Source of the DNA: Kribbella amoyensis | GTDB taxonomy: Bacteria; Actinomycetota; Actinomycetes; Propionibacteriales; Kribbellaceae | Assembly (NCBI RefSeq): GCF_007828865.1 | Contig: NZ_VIVK01000001.1 | Location: 2,914,001 to 2,978,000 of the forward strand | Length of the DNA stretch: 64,000 nt | Direction of reading: 5' to 3' | The notes under the pieces: model-generated | Databases searched by the model: none | What the model saw: only the letters and a program-made list of their open reading frames with translations | Told to the model about the DNA's origin: nothing | Shown: one piece after another, positions 1 through 9,182 of the stretch | Layout of the letters: every line of letters starts with the position of its first letter | Numbering within the stretch: position 1 is the first letter of the stretch | Made by a program: the position numbers and the translations under genes

Positions 1-197
1 TCCACGGCTTGGGCGAGGTGTGTTTGGCGATGCTCGCCGCGTTGTCCCTCGCCCTGGTGGCGGCGCTGGTGTCGCGGTCGCTGGTCGCGGCGTACCCGGT
101 CGAAATGGCGCTGCCGGTGACTCGCCTCGCCATCGACGGGGCCTTGCCGCCGTGGCGTCGACCGTCGTTGTCGAAGCTCTGCGTACTACGGACCTAG
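1..197 (+). CDS. C-terminal part of a small membrane protein, DUF6153-like (5' end outside window)
   Basis: An open frame runs in from the window edge (codons from base 3) and stops at 195-197. The visible residues form one hydrophobic segment rich in Ala/Leu/Val, then a short tail ending PPWRRPSLSKLCVLRT. That Pro-Pro-Trp ... Ser-Leu-x-x-Leu-x-Val-Leu-Arg ending, just upstream of a DUF305 gene, matches my memory of small actinobacterial DUF6153 membrane proteins, whose function is unknown. The true start is upstream of the window. The assignment rests on the tail pattern and the neighbour only. Confidence 0.5.
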   Translation, partial: HGLGEVCLAMLAALSLALVAALVSRSLVAAYPVEMALPVTRLAIDGALPPWRRPSLSKLCVLRT

Positions 198-296
198 GCC
201 GAACTCTGCCCTGAGCCGGGCGGCGGCCGATCGATCTCGGACGCCGCTGCCCGCGTACTCCGTACACACAACGCTTCGAACGACGAGGAATCACTC

Positions 297-920
297 ATGC
301 GACAAAACCTGTGGAAAACGGCTGCCTTCATCGCCTTCACCGGGCTGGTCTTGGCCGGTTGCGGCGGCAACGACAGTGGCTCGATGCCTGGCACGGATCA
401 CAGTCAGCCGTCCAGCAGCCAGACCAGCGCATCGGCTCAGGCCGGTGACTTCAACGATGCTGACGTGACGTTCGCGTCCCGGATGATCCCGCATCATCAG
501 CAGGCCGTTCAGATGGCCGATATGGCGATCCGGAAGGCCACCACGCCGGAGGTCAAGAAACTGGCCGGCGCGATCAAGGCTGCTCAGGATCCGGAGATCA
601 AGACGATGTCGGGCTGGCTGACCGCTTGGGGTAAGCCGGTGCCGGCCCAATCGCACGGTGGTCACAGCGCCGAGGAGATGCCCGGCATGATGACCGACGA
701 CGAGATGTCCGATCTCGGCAACGCGAAGGACGGCATGTTCGACCGGATGTGGACCGAGATGATGATCAAGCACCATCTGGGCGCGGTCGCCATGGCCAAG
801 GCCGAGCAGACCGGCGGCAAGAACGCCGGCGCGACGGCCTTGGCGAAGAAGGTCGAGGCCGACCAGAACCGCGAGATCGCCACCATGCGGCGGCTGCTCC
901 GCCGCCTGCCCGCCAACTGA
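297..920 (+). CDS. DUF305 family lipoprotein
   Basis: 207 residues. The N-terminus is a lipoprotein signal with lipobox LAGC (Cys near residue 22), so the protein is probably anchored outside the membrane. The body has two copies of the four-helix DUF305 signature: MIPHHQQAVQMA near residues 63-74 and MMIKHHLGAVAMA near 157-169, both His- and Met-rich. DUF305 proteins are ferritin-like bundles often found near copper genes; a metal-handling role is an inference. It lies 100 bp after the DUF6153-like gene and is followed by a hairpin, so the two may be co-transcribed. Confidence 0.9.
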   Translation: MRQNLWKTAAFIAFTGLVLAGCGGNDSGSMPGTDHSQPSSSQTSASAQAGDFNDADVTFASRMIPHHQQAVQMADMAIRKATTPEVKKLAGAIKAAQDPEIKTMSGWLTAWGKPVPAQSHGGHSAEEMPGMMTDDEMSDLGNAKDGMFDRMWTEMMIKHHLGAVAMAKAEQTGGKNAGATALAKKVEADQNREIATMRRLLRRLPAN

Positions 921-934
921 CCTTCCGACACCGA

Positions 935-975
935 GGCCGCAGGCACTTCTCCCAGTCGGAGCGGTGCCTGCGGCC
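935..975 (+). terminator. Hairpin after the DUF305 gene
   Basis: Perfect 12-bp inverted repeat: GGCCGCAGGCAC at 935-946 pairs with GTGCCTGCGGCC at 964-975 across a 17-nt loop. It starts 15 bp after the stop codon. There is no T-tract, which is common for hairpin terminators in high-GC actinobacteria. Confidence 0.55.
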
Positions 976-1181
976 GCCCGGATCAGTCAGCACTGATCGA
1001 TGGGTGCCCTGTCAGTACACCTATCGACAGGGACTTCTTCCGCTGCGAGCCACGGGTTTCACTCGAGCTGTGAACCCCGCTCGACAGGGTTTCGATGATG
1101 AGGAGAAGCGCGCAGTGCATCGCCGAGAAGGCGGCTTCGTCACTGTGCAGCTTCGGTCCTGACTCCCCGGGAAGAGGATTG

Positions 1182-2498
1182 ATGCAGCAGGCTCCGTTGC
1201 CCCCGGACGTTTCCTGGGCGGCGCCACCCTTACGGACGTCACGTCGACAGGCGCGGTTGACCGTCGGGCTGGTCGCGACCGTGGTGTTCCTGACCGCGAT
1301 CGCGCCGCTGGCCACTGATATGTACGTCCCGGCGTTCCCGCAGGTCGCCGGGGACCTGTCCACCACCGCGACGCAGGTCCAGTTGACGTTGACGACGTTC
1401 TTCGTCGGGATGGCGCTCGGCCAGCTGATCGGTGGGCCGGTCTCGGATCAGCGCGGCCGGCGGATCCCGCTCCTCGCCGCGCTCGCGATCATGACCGTGG
1501 CCTCGATCGTCTGTGCACTCGCACCGACGATCGAGGTGATGACCGTCGCCCGTTTCGTCCAGGGCTTCGCGGGTGGTTGGGCGATGGTGATCGGCCGAGC
1601 GGTCGTCGTCGACGTGGCCAGGGGCGCTCAGCTCGTCCGCGTGCTGAACATCATCGCCGGCGTCGGCGGCCTCGCCCCGATCGTCGGACCGCTCGTGGGC
1701 GGGCTCATCCTGCAACTGTCCAGCTGGCGGGTCTCCTTCTGGCTCGTCGCGGTACTCGGCGTTGCGATGACCGTCACGACGCTGATCGCGGTCCCCGAAA
1801 CACTCCCGCGTGAGCACCGCCACGCCGGAGGCCTGCGTTCCTTCGTTGGTGCCGGGCGCACCGTTCTGGGCAACCGGGAGTACGTGGGGTACCTGGTGGT
1901 CGCCGGCGCCGCGATGGGGGCGCTGTTCGCCTATGTCGCCACGTCCGCGTTCGTCCTGCAGACCATGAACGGGCTTTCGCCGATCGCCTACTCGATCGAC
2001 TTCGCCGCCAACGCCGCCGGCATGACAGCGGCAGCGCTGATCGCCGCCCGGCTCGCGGGCCGCGTCTCCACTCGCAAGCTCATCCTGACCGGACAGATCG
2101 CCGCACTGGCTGCCGGAATCGCTCTCCTGGTGGGCGCGTTGTGGCTCGGCACACCGCTGCCCCTCGCGCTCGTGAGCTTCTTCGTACTCATGACAGCCCA
2201 AGGCCTCATGATTCCCAACGGCGGCGCCCTCGCATCCGCCGCAGTTCCCGAACACCCCGGTACCGGCTCAGCGCTGCAGGGCTTCGTTCAATGGGTCGCC
2301 GCAGGAACCATCGCACCCATCGCCGGGCTCGGCGGAGACCACACCGCCGTACCGATGGCGGTCCTCGTCACCGCCGGTGCCGTCGTTTCCATGGCCGGTC
2401 TGCTCGCGGCCGCCCGCGCTGCTCGGGGCTCTTCTGGCTGGATGCCTGAGGAGAAATGCTCACCTGGGTCCGATGGCATCGGTAGCCTGTGCCGGTGA
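1182..2498 (+). CDS. Bcr/CflA-type multidrug efflux MFS transporter
   Basis: 438 residues with about 12 membrane segments. The N-terminal TM1 signature APLATDMYVPAFPQ and the loop GGPVSDQRGRR after TM2 are typical of the Bcr/CflA (DHA1) drug:H+ antiporters, which export drugs such as bicyclomycin or chloramphenicol; the substrate cannot be read from the sequence. The frame is open from 1095, but the ATG at 1182 is preceded by GGAAGAGG at good spacing and begins a normal N-terminus, so it was chosen. The 3' end overlaps the next gene by 10 bp. Confidence 0.88.
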   Translation: MQQAPLPPDVSWAAPPLRTSRRQARLTVGLVATVVFLTAIAPLATDMYVPAFPQVAGDLSTTATQVQLTLTTFFVGMALGQLIGGPVSDQRGRRIPLLAALAIMTVASIVCALAPTIEVMTVARFVQGFAGGWAMVIGRAVVVDVARGAQLVRVLNIIAGVGGLAPIVGPLVGGLILQLSSWRVSFWLVAVLGVAMTVTTLIAVPETLPREHRHAGGLRSFVGAGRTVLGNREYVGYLVVAGAAMGALFAYVATSAFVLQTMNGLSPIAYSIDFAANAAGMTAAALIAARLAGRVSTRKLILTGQIAALAAGIALLVGALWLGTPLPLALVSFFVLMTAQGLMIPNGGALASAAVPEHPGTGSALQGFVQWVAAGTIAPIAGLGGDHTAVPMAVLVTAGAVVSMAGLLAAARAARGSSGWMPEEKCSPGSDGIGSLCR

Positions 2499-2911
2499 CC
2501 GCTGCCACCGGCTACGACGGGCTTTCCAGTCGGCTCATTCCTGAGGTCGAGCTGCGGTCGTTCCTGCTGACGTGCTTGGAAGTCGGGGAGGACGAACTCT
2601 TCCTGGCTCACCAGGACGCGGTGCCGGAGACGTTGGCCGGCATGCCTGCGGATCGGGTGTTCGCCGTCTTCTGTACCTGGTGGACGGTGGCCGGGGACTT
2701 TGCCATGGGCTACAGCGTCGGGATCGACGCAGCCGCCGCGGCGCGCGTTACCCGCGAGCAGTTCGTCCGCCGGCTCTCTGCTGCTTTCGACGCTGAGGTC
2801 CTGTCCGGGGATCAGGAGCCGCCTGGCCTCTGGACCTTGACCCGGCCGGACGGTACGAGCCTGCTGGTCCAGCTGGACGAGGAAGACGGCCACTTCCGCC
2901 TCATGCCCTAG
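2489..2911 (+). CDS. Conserved hypothetical protein, 140 aa
   Basis: Soluble, acidic protein with no signal peptide or membrane segment. It has a Trp-Trp pair (CTWWTV, near residue 63) and a C-terminal stretch resembling a small beta-sheet (LWTLTRPDGTSLLVQLDEE). I do not recognise the family. GTG at 2489 and GTG at 2495 are both possible starts; both overlap the efflux pump gene, so translation is probably coupled. The stop codon shares the palindrome CTAG with the stop of the opposing cupin gene. Confidence 0.6.
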   Translation: MPVTAATGYDGLSSRLIPEVELRSFLLTCLEVGEDELFLAHQDAVPETLAGMPADRVFAVFCTWWTVAGDFAMGYSVGIDAAAAARVTREQFVRRLSAAFDAEVLSGDQEPPGLWTLTRPDGTSLLVQLDEEDGHFRLMP

Positions 2912-3255
2912 GCGTGGGCAGGGCCGAAGACGAGGATGCGGACGCCGACATCCGTACTCGGCTGGTGCTTGCTGCCCGCTCGGTAGTGCAGGTAGGTGCC
3001 GGCGGTGTAGTTGCGGCCGTGGTCCTGGAGGGCGCCGGAGATGACGTAGATCAGTTCGTCACGATCGTGGACGTCGACCTCCGGCCAGGTGACGCCGGGT
3101 GCCAGGTCGAAGACGCGGGCCAGTACGTCGCCGCTCGACGGCAGTCCGCGGCGGACGATTCCGGTCGTGACGGTGGTCGGCTCGACGTCATCGATCACCA
3201 CCGCGTCCGGCTCGTTGGAGAGCGGTGGGACGGCATCAGTCGCTGGGTCTGTCAT
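2908..3255 (-). CDS. Cupin domain protein, 115 aa
   Basis: A small single-domain cupin. The conserved first motif is degenerate: the WPEVDVHDRDELIYVISGAL region around residues 58-77 holds the Asp/His/Glu positions expected of a metal-binding jelly roll. The second motif contains HYRAGSKHQPSTDVGVRILVFGP near the C-terminus. Such proteins may bind or isomerise small molecules; the substrate is unknown. It converges on the upstream gene, both stops lying inside CTAG at 2908-2911. Confidence 0.78.
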   Translation of the reverse strand: MTDPATDAVPPLSNEPDAVVIDDVEPTTVTTGIVRRGLPSSGDVLARVFDLAPGVTWPEVDVHDRDELIYVISGALQDHGRNYTAGTYLHYRAGSKHQPSTDVGVRILVFGPAHA

Positions 3256-3489
3256 GGCGTCAACTGTCCGCCGTCCGGGCGCACGACGCCAGGGCCGTCC
3301 CGGCCTGCCTCCGGAACGATCTGGTCATCCCGCCCGGCGGGTTGACGGGGCCGGAAGAGAGCACGCGGGGCACCAGGTCGAGGGTGTCTTGAGGTGACTG
3401 GGTACGATCTTGCGCATGTCTCAGCCTGCCTCTGACGGCTGCTATATCGGGCCGGATCTTGTCCGGCGATCTACTGTTTCGCGGCTGGG

Positions 3490-4848
3490 GTGCGCCGCGT
3501 GTTGATTCTGATCGGTCTCGTCGTGATCCTCGTGCTGACCGCGGCGACGGCCTTCTTCGTGGCTCAGGAGTTCGCCTATGTCGCGGTTGACCGTGGGCGG
3601 CTGCGCACGCTGGCCGATGACGGCCGGCCTGGCGCCGACCGCGCACTGAGGGTGACCTCGCGGCTCTCCTTCATGTTGTCCGGTGCTCAGCTCGGGATCA
3701 CCGTGACCGCCTTGCTGGCCGGTTACGTCGCCGAGCCGTATCTCGGCCAGGGGCTCGCGAACGTGCTGGGGCTGACCGGGTTGTCCGAGTCGGTCAGTCT
3801 GTCGATCGCGGTCGTGCTCGCGCTGATCGTTGCCACCGTCATCCAGATGGTGTTCGGGGAGCTGGCACCCAAGAACCTGGCCATCGCCAAGCCGGAGGCG
3901 CTCGCGTTGGCGCTGGCGCGGCCGACCCTGGCGTACCTGACGGTCACCGGGCCGATCATCAAGGCCTTCGACGCGACCTCCAACAAGCTGCTGCGCCGGG
4001 TCGGTATCGAACCGGTCGAGGAGTTGCCCCAGGGAGCGACCAGGCAGGACCTCGATCGGATCATCGCGACTTCGCGCGAGAAGGGTCTGCTGGACGAGGA
4101 CACCTCCCGCCTGCTGGATCGTGGTCTGGACTTCCGTGATCTCACCGCGGCCCAGGTGATGATGCCCCGCGTGGACGTCGTCACGGTCAGCGCGACCGAT
4201 CCGGTCCATGCCGTGGTCGAGCTGCTCGATTCGGGGCACAGCCGCTTCCCGGTACTGGGTGAGTCGGTCGATGACGTGGTCGGTGTGGTGGCGGTCTCCG
4301 ACTTGGTCGACGTGGCGCCAGCGGATCGGCGGACGACGCCGATCGAGTCCGTTGCGAGCACCCCGGTGTTCGTCCCCGAGACGCTCGTACTGCCCGCCGT
4401 TCTGGAACAGCTCAGGCAGTCCCGGCGCCAGCTGGCGATCGTGGTGGACGAGTTCGGCGGATTCGCCGGCATCATCAGCCTGGAGGACATCGCCGAGGAA
4501 CTCGTCGGCGAGATCCACGACGAGGACGACCTGCCCGAGTCGACAGCGGTACGGCACGAGGACGGCAGCTGGTCGGTCCCGGCACGGTGGCGCCTGGACG
4601 AGGTGGCCGATGCGTCGGGGATCGAGCTTCCGGACAGCGAGGAGTACGAAACGCTGTCCGGGCTGGTGATGCAGGAGCTCGGCCGGATCCCGGTGATCGG
4701 TGACGAGGTGGTCGTGACGCCGCCACCACGACTGGACGATGACGGGCAGCTGCAGCCCCAGCCGCCGGTCGCGTTGAAGGTGGTCGCGATCGAGCGGCAC
4801 GTACCGGCGATCGTCACCATCGGCAGCGTTCTGGAGGTGGCCGAATGA
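3490..4848 (+). CDS. CNNM/HlyC-CorC family membrane protein (first of a tandem pair)
   Basis: 452 residues. Domains in order: CNNM (DUF21) transmembrane domain, about residues 1-190, with the family signature FGELAPKNLAIAKPE; two CBS domains at about 210-335; and a CorC/HlyC C-terminal domain. The family is linked to magnesium/cobalt efflux and, by its old name, 'hemolysin'; transport is the more likely role. The start is a GTG with a weak ribosome site; GTG at 3499 is an alternative. A 6-bp hairpin (3451-3467) sits just upstream. The stop overlaps the next gene by ATGA. Confidence 0.88.
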   Translation: MRRVLILIGLVVILVLTAATAFFVAQEFAYVAVDRGRLRTLADDGRPGADRALRVTSRLSFMLSGAQLGITVTALLAGYVAEPYLGQGLANVLGLTGLSESVSLSIAVVLALIVATVIQMVFGELAPKNLAIAKPEALALALARPTLAYLTVTGPIIKAFDATSNKLLRRVGIEPVEELPQGATRQDLDRIIATSREKGLLDEDTSRLLDRGLDFRDLTAAQVMMPRVDVVTVSATDPVHAVVELLDSGHSRFPVLGESVDDVVGVVAVSDLVDVAPADRRTTPIESVASTPVFVPETLVLPAVLEQLRQSRRQLAIVVDEFGGFAGIISLEDIAEELVGEIHDEDDLPESTAVRHEDGSWSVPARWRLDEVADASGIELPDSEEYETLSGLVMQELGRIPVIGDEVVVTPPPRLDDDGQLQPQPPVALKVVAIERHVPAIVTIGSVLEVAE

Positions 4849-5933
4849 GTGCGACCTGGGCGTTGCTGATCTCGCTGGTTCTGCTGGCCCTGAACGGATT
4901 CTTCGTCGCGGCCGAGTTCGCGCTGGTCGCGTCGAAGCAGCACCGGCTGGAGCAGGCCGCGGCCGACGGGAGCCGGGCTGCTCGCGTCGCCCTGTCCGGT
5001 GTCCGCGATCTGTCGCTGATGCTGGCGGGTGCTCAGCTCGGAATCACCTTGTGCACGTTGGGACTGGGCGCTCTGGCGGAGCCTGCGATCGAGCACTTGC
5101 TCGACCCGGTGTTCCACGCGGTCGGCGTACCGGACGAGGCGTCGCACGTGATCGCGCTGGTCATCGCGATCGGCGTCGTGGGTCTGCTCCACGTCCTGCT
5201 CGGTGAGATGGCTCCGAAGTCGTGGGCCATCAGCAACCCGGAGACTTCCGCGCTGCGGCTCGCGATGCCGTTCGTCCTGTTCACCCGGCTGTTCCGGCCG
5301 GCGTTGCTCGCGCTGAACGCGATCGCGAACGCGTGCCTGCGGCTGGCCAAGGTGACCCCGCAGGACGAACTCGCCCAGGCTCACGGTCCGGAGGAACTGC
5401 GGATCCTGATCGAGTCGTCCGGCGAGCACGGCACGATCGATGCCGCGGAGCACGAGCTGCTGTCCGCGATGTTGAAGGTGCAGGAGACCACGGTCAGCGA
5501 GGTCATGACGCCGGCGACCGATATCGCCGGCGTACCGCCGACCGCCACCGCTCGGGAGATCGAGCTGGCGAGCCGAGCGGCCGGCCGGTCCCGGCTCGCG
5601 GTGGTCGCCGACGGCGGCGTGGCCGGAATCGTGCACGTCCGCGATGCCGTCCGGGCGTCCTCCTTCGAGCAGGACGTCACCGCGGCCGACCTGATGAACG
5701 ATGCAGTGCGGCTGCCGGCGGACAAGCCGGTGGCGACCGCGATCCGGCTGCTGCGGGATGAGCGCAGCCAGCTGGCGATCGTCCACGACGCCGAAGGCCA
5801 CATCGTCGGCCTGGTCGCCCTGGAGGACATGCTCGAGCAGGTCATCGGCGACTTCGACGACGAGACCGACCCGGTCCTGGTCGCGGCCCGCAACCTGGGC
5901 GATCGCCGCCGGGCCGAAAGTACACCGCAGTAG
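4845..5933 (+). CDS. CNNM/CBS membrane protein (second of the pair, short form)
   Basis: 362 residues and clearly paralogous to the preceding gene: a CNNM domain with GEMAPKSWAISNPE near residues 125-138, then two CBS domains ending in LVALEDMLEQVIGDFDDE. It stops soon after the CBS pair and lacks the CorC/HlyC C-terminal domain present in its neighbour. The 4-base overlap implies coupled translation, and a heteromeric membrane complex is plausible. The short form looks natural, since the gene ends cleanly with no remnant downstream. Confidence 0.87.
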   Translation: MSATWALLISLVLLALNGFFVAAEFALVASKQHRLEQAAADGSRAARVALSGVRDLSLMLAGAQLGITLCTLGLGALAEPAIEHLLDPVFHAVGVPDEASHVIALVIAIGVVGLLHVLLGEMAPKSWAISNPETSALRLAMPFVLFTRLFRPALLALNAIANACLRLAKVTPQDELAQAHGPEELRILIESSGEHGTIDAAEHELLSAMLKVQETTVSEVMTPATDIAGVPPTATAREIELASRAAGRSRLAVVADGGVAGIVHVRDAVRASSFEQDVTAADLMNDAVRLPADKPVATAIRLLRDERSQLAIVHDAEGHIVGLVALEDMLEQVIGDFDDETDPVLVAARNLGDRRRAESTPQ

Positions 5934-6025
5934 GCCGAAACTCGTCGCCGGCCGGATGTCGATCCCGGCCGTGACTGACCGACGCAGAGGTTGAAGTGAA
6001 GACCACTGCGGAGGGAAGAGACGAG

Positions 6026-7672
6026 ATGAACGACACCGCAGACAGCGGCGTGAACGGGTCGGAAGATGTGGAGAAGGCGACTGGGCGAGCCTGGGTCGGC
6101 TTGGCCGTGCTGGCTCTGCCCACGCTGCTGCTGTCCCTGGACGTCAGCGTCCTGTACTTGGCATTACCGAGTCTGAGTGCCGACCTCGGCGCCGACAGTA
6201 CTCAGCAGTTGTGGATCTTGGACATCTATTCCTTCCTGCTCGCAGGATTCCTGGTCACGATGGGCACGCTCGGTGATCGGATCGGGCGGCGCAGACTGTT
6301 GCTGATCGGGGCCGCGGCCTTCGGCGCGGCCTCGGTGCTGGCCGCCTCTTCGAGCAGCCCTGAGCAGTTGATCGTCAGCCGTGCGGTGCTCGGGCTCGCT
6401 GGTGCGACGCTGATGCCCTCGACCATGGCCCTGATTCGGAACATGTTTCCGGATCCGGTCCAGATGGGCCGGGCGATCGGCATCTGGTTCAGCTGCTTCA
6501 TGGGCGGTGTGCTGCTGGGTCCGGTGATCGGCGGATTCCTGCTGGAGCACTTCTGGTGGGGGTCCGCGTTTCTCCTCGGTGTGCCTGTGATGGTGCTGCT
6601 GCTGATCACCGGACCGATTCTGCTGCCGGAGTACCGGAACCCGTCCGCGGGGCGGATCGACGCACTGAGTGTGGTGCTTTCGCTGGGCACGATCCTGCCG
6701 GCCGTCTGGGGGCTGAAGGAACTCGCCCGGTCGGGCTGGGCAGTCCCGCCGATGATGGCGCTGGTCGTCGGTGCGGGCCTCGGCGTCGTGTTCGTCCGGA
6801 GGCAGCGGCGGTTGGCAGATCCGTTGCTGGATCTCACGCTGTTCCGGCGACCGAAGTTCGGCGCCGCGCTCGGGGTGATGCTTGCCGGTGGTGTGGTGAT
6901 GGCCGGGATCTCGTTGCAGACAGCACTCTTCTTGCAGGTGGTCGAAGGTCTGTCACCGCTGCGGGCTGGGCTCTGGTTGATTCCGCAGAGCATCGCGATG
7001 GTGGCCGGCCTCAGCGCGTCTCCCGCCATCGCACAGCGGACCGGAACAGCGAAGGCCGTCGCGGCCGGGTTGATCCTGGCGGCGGTCGGACTGCTGGTGG
7101 TGACCGGTGCCGACGGTACTGGTGGTGTCGGCTTCGTGGTAGCCGGGCTCGCGATCACGTCGTTCGGTATGGGGCTTCCGATGGCGCTGACTGCCGGCCT
7201 GATGCTGGCGGCTGCACCACCTGAGCGGGCGGGATCGGCCGCCTCGTTGTCGGAGACGAGCGGTGAAGGCGGCATCGCACTGGGAGTCGCGCTGCTCGGC
7301 AGTCTCGGGACGTTCGTGTACCGGCGTTCCTTCGAGGCTGGACCGCCGGCGGACGTTCCGGCCGAGATCGTTGCTCAGGCACGGCAAAGTGTCACGGCGG
7401 CGATGCTGGTCGCGGAAGAGCTACCGGGCCAGTCTGGTACGGCCTTGGCGACCGCCGCGAAAGCAGCCTTCGCCAGCAGTTTGGACAGCGTCGCCGGCGT
7501 CGGCGCGATCGCGTTTGCCGGATGCGCGATCCTGGCCGCCGTGACCCTTCGCGACCGGGCCGGTCAAGGGCTTCCAGCCACTCGTGGTCAGGACTCGGCC
7601 GACGCCGGCCGACCGATCTCTGGTGGTCACGGTGGACAATCGGTGGACCGATCTGAAGGGATGGACGCATGA
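6026..7672 (+). CDS. DHA2-type (14-TM) MFS drug transporter
   Basis: About 548 residues with 14 predicted membrane segments. The signatures LDVSVLYLALPSLSADLG (TM1) and LGDRIGRRRLLLIG (loop 2-3) place it with SmvA/QacA-like exporters that remove cationic antiseptics and other drugs. The ATG at 6026 has GGAAGAG five bases upstream; a GTG at 5996 in the same frame also has a possible ribosome site and would add 10 residues. It ends in an ATGA overlap with a PPOX gene, so the two are one transcript. Confidence 0.87.
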   Translation: MNDTADSGVNGSEDVEKATGRAWVGLAVLALPTLLLSLDVSVLYLALPSLSADLGADSTQQLWILDIYSFLLAGFLVTMGTLGDRIGRRRLLLIGAAAFGAASVLAASSSSPEQLIVSRAVLGLAGATLMPSTMALIRNMFPDPVQMGRAIGIWFSCFMGGVLLGPVIGGFLLEHFWWGSAFLLGVPVMVLLLITGPILLPEYRNPSAGRIDALSVVLSLGTILPAVWGLKELARSGWAVPPMMALVVGAGLGVVFVRRQRRLADPLLDLTLFRRPKFGAALGVMLAGGVVMAGISLQTALFLQVVEGLSPLRAGLWLIPQSIAMVAGLSASPAIAQRTGTAKAVAAGLILAAVGLLVVTGADGTGGVGFVVAGLAITSFGMGLPMALTAGLMLAAAPPERAGSAASLSETSGEGGIALGVALLGSLGTFVYRRSFEAGPPADVPAEIVAQARQSVTAAMLVAEELPGQSGTALATAAKAAFASSLDSVAGVGAIAFAGCAILAAVTLRDRAGQGLPATRGQDSADAGRPISGGHGGQSVDRSEGMDA

Positions 7673-8115
7673 CGACCGAAGCCGACCGGGGAAGTCGCGA
7701 GAACAGCCGCCTGGAGCTCAGCGATGCGGCACGCAAGCTGATCGACGGAGCCAACCCCGCCGTTCTGGCGACGACGAACCCTGACGGCAGCCCGCAGACC
7801 TCGGTGGTCTGGGTGGGGCGGGACGGCGACGACGTCCTCGTTTCGACCGCGGCCGGGCGCAGGAAGGTGCTGAACCTCCAACGGGATCCGCGGGCCAGTC
7901 TGCTGGTGATCGCCAAGGACGACCCGGACCAGTACGTCGAGATCCGCGGCGCCGCGACCGTGGCCGAGGATGCCGGCCGCGCGTTGGCCGTTCAGTTGGC
8001 CGAGACCTACGAAGGGCCCGGGGCCGGCGACGAGTACCTCGCGCTGCCCGCCGACCACGTCCGCGTGGCCGTTCGCCTCGTCCCGCATCGGCTCACCGGG
8101 CCGGCCGCCGGCTGA
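7669..8115 (+). CDS. PPOX-class (F420/FMN-binding split-barrel) protein
   Basis: 148 residues. The split-barrel core is visible: AVLATTNPDGSPQTSVVWVG (residues about 30-49), then GRRKVLNLQRDPRASLLVI, the standard pattern of pyridoxamine-oxidase-like proteins, many of which in actinobacteria use F420 for reduction. It is coupled to the upstream MFS gene by ATGA. Substrate unknown. A strong hairpin follows at 8139-8169 and probably ends this transcript. Confidence 0.87.
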   Translation: MTTEADRGSRENSRLELSDAARKLIDGANPAVLATTNPDGSPQTSVVWVGRDGDDVLVSTAAGRRKVLNLQRDPRASLLVIAKDDPDQYVEIRGAATVAEDAGRALAVQLAETYEGPGAGDEYLALPADHVRVAVRLVPHRLTGPAAG

Positions 8116-8138
8116 GTCGGTCAGTCAGCCCGGGACGG

Positions 8139-8169
8139 CCCCGAGTGTGACGGCAGGTCACACTCGGGG
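8139..8169 (+). terminator. Hairpin terminator after the PPOX gene
   Basis: Perfect 12-bp stem CCCCGAGTGTGA (8139-8150) / TCACACTCGGGG (8158-8169) with a 7-nt loop. It separates the MFS-PPOX unit from the sigma factor gene. Confidence 0.7.
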
Positions 8170-8215
8170 GCGCTGTGCCGTCAACCTCCGTGACTCGCGA
8201 CGGGAGACGACGGTG

Positions 8216-9097
8216 ATGGCGAACGACGACGACTGGCTGGCCGAGCGGTTCGAGGAGAGGCGGACCCACCTGCGGGCGGTGGCGTACCGGATGCTCGGCT
8301 CCGTCCCCGAGGCCGACGACGCGGTCCGGCAGACCTGGCTCCGGCTCGACCGGGCCGCGGTGGACGGCGTGCAGAACCTCACCGGCTGGATGACGGCCGC
8401 CGTGGCCCGGGTCTGTCTCGGCCTGCTGCGGACCCGGATCGTGCGAGGCGAGGATCCGCTCGCCGTACACCTCCCGGAACCGACGGACGGTCACGCCGAG
8501 GACTCGGAGCAGCAGGCCCTGCTGGCGGAAGCGGTCGGCCTGGGACTGCTGGTGGTGCTCGAATCGCTGACGCCGGCCGAGCGGACGGCGTTCGTCCTGC
8601 ACGACCTGTTCGGCCTGCCGTTCGACGAGATCGCGGCGACGATCGACCGGTCCCCGGCCGTGGCCCGTCAACTCGCGAGCCGGGCCCGCCGGTGCGTCCG
8701 GAGCGGCGCGTCGGTGCCGGATCCCGACCGGCACCGGCAGCGCGAGATCGTCGACGCGTTCTTCGCCGCGGCCCGGGCCGGTGATCTCGACGCACTGGTC
8801 GCCGTGCTCGATCGCGACGTCGTCCTGCGTTCCGACACCGGGACGGCCCGGGCCCGGCGGACCGTCGCCGTGCACGGTCCCGAGCCGGTGGCGGCACAGG
8901 TGGTCATGGTCACCCGGCTCGTGCCGTTCGCGCGTCCCGCTCTGGTCGACGGCGCGGGCGGTGTCGTCGTCGCCGCCACGCCCGGGCGCGCGTTGCCGGT
9001 GCTGGGCTTTACCGTTGCCCGAGGCAAAATTTTCGCGATCGACGTCCTGGGTGATCCGCAGCGTGTCGAGGAACCGTCGGTGGCCACCGCCGAGTGA
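8216..9097 (+). CDS. ECF sigma factor, ECF41/SigJ-like, with C-terminal SnoaL-like domain
   Basis: 293 residues. Region 2 begins FEERRTHLRAVAYRMLGSVPEADD; region 4 contains LTPAERTAFVLHDLFGLPFDEIA. A C-terminal NTF2/SnoaL-like domain (about residues 180-290) follows, typical of ECF41 factors, where this extension senses or controls activity in place of an anti-sigma factor. The usual NPDKL-type closing motif is not evident (GDPQRV instead). The start is the ATG after GGGAGACGACGGTG; an in-frame GTG lies directly before it. The carboxymuconolactone or oxidoreductase partner often found next to ECF41 genes is not adjacent here. Confidence 0.85.
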   Translation: MANDDDWLAERFEERRTHLRAVAYRMLGSVPEADDAVRQTWLRLDRAAVDGVQNLTGWMTAAVARVCLGLLRTRIVRGEDPLAVHLPEPTDGHAEDSEQQALLAEAVGLGLLVVLESLTPAERTAFVLHDLFGLPFDEIAATIDRSPAVARQLASRARRCVRSGASVPDPDRHRQREIVDAFFAAARAGDLDALVAVLDRDVVLRSDTGTARARRTVAVHGPEPVAAQVVMVTRLVPFARPALVDGAGGVVVAATPGRALPVLGFTVARGKIFAIDVLGDPQRVEEPSVATAE

Positions 9098-9182
9098 ACG
9101 ATGTGTACTCAGTTGGACGCGGTCGGTAGGTTGGAGGGACGTTCCGCTCGTCCCTGACCCTCCCCGACCGAAGGATTTCGCG

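Noticed and set aside
3723-5801. 692-aa open frame on the minus strand across two CNNM genes
   Set aside because: Antisense to two well-supported genes, Arg/Asp/Gln-rich with no domain; a typical GC-rich shadow frame.
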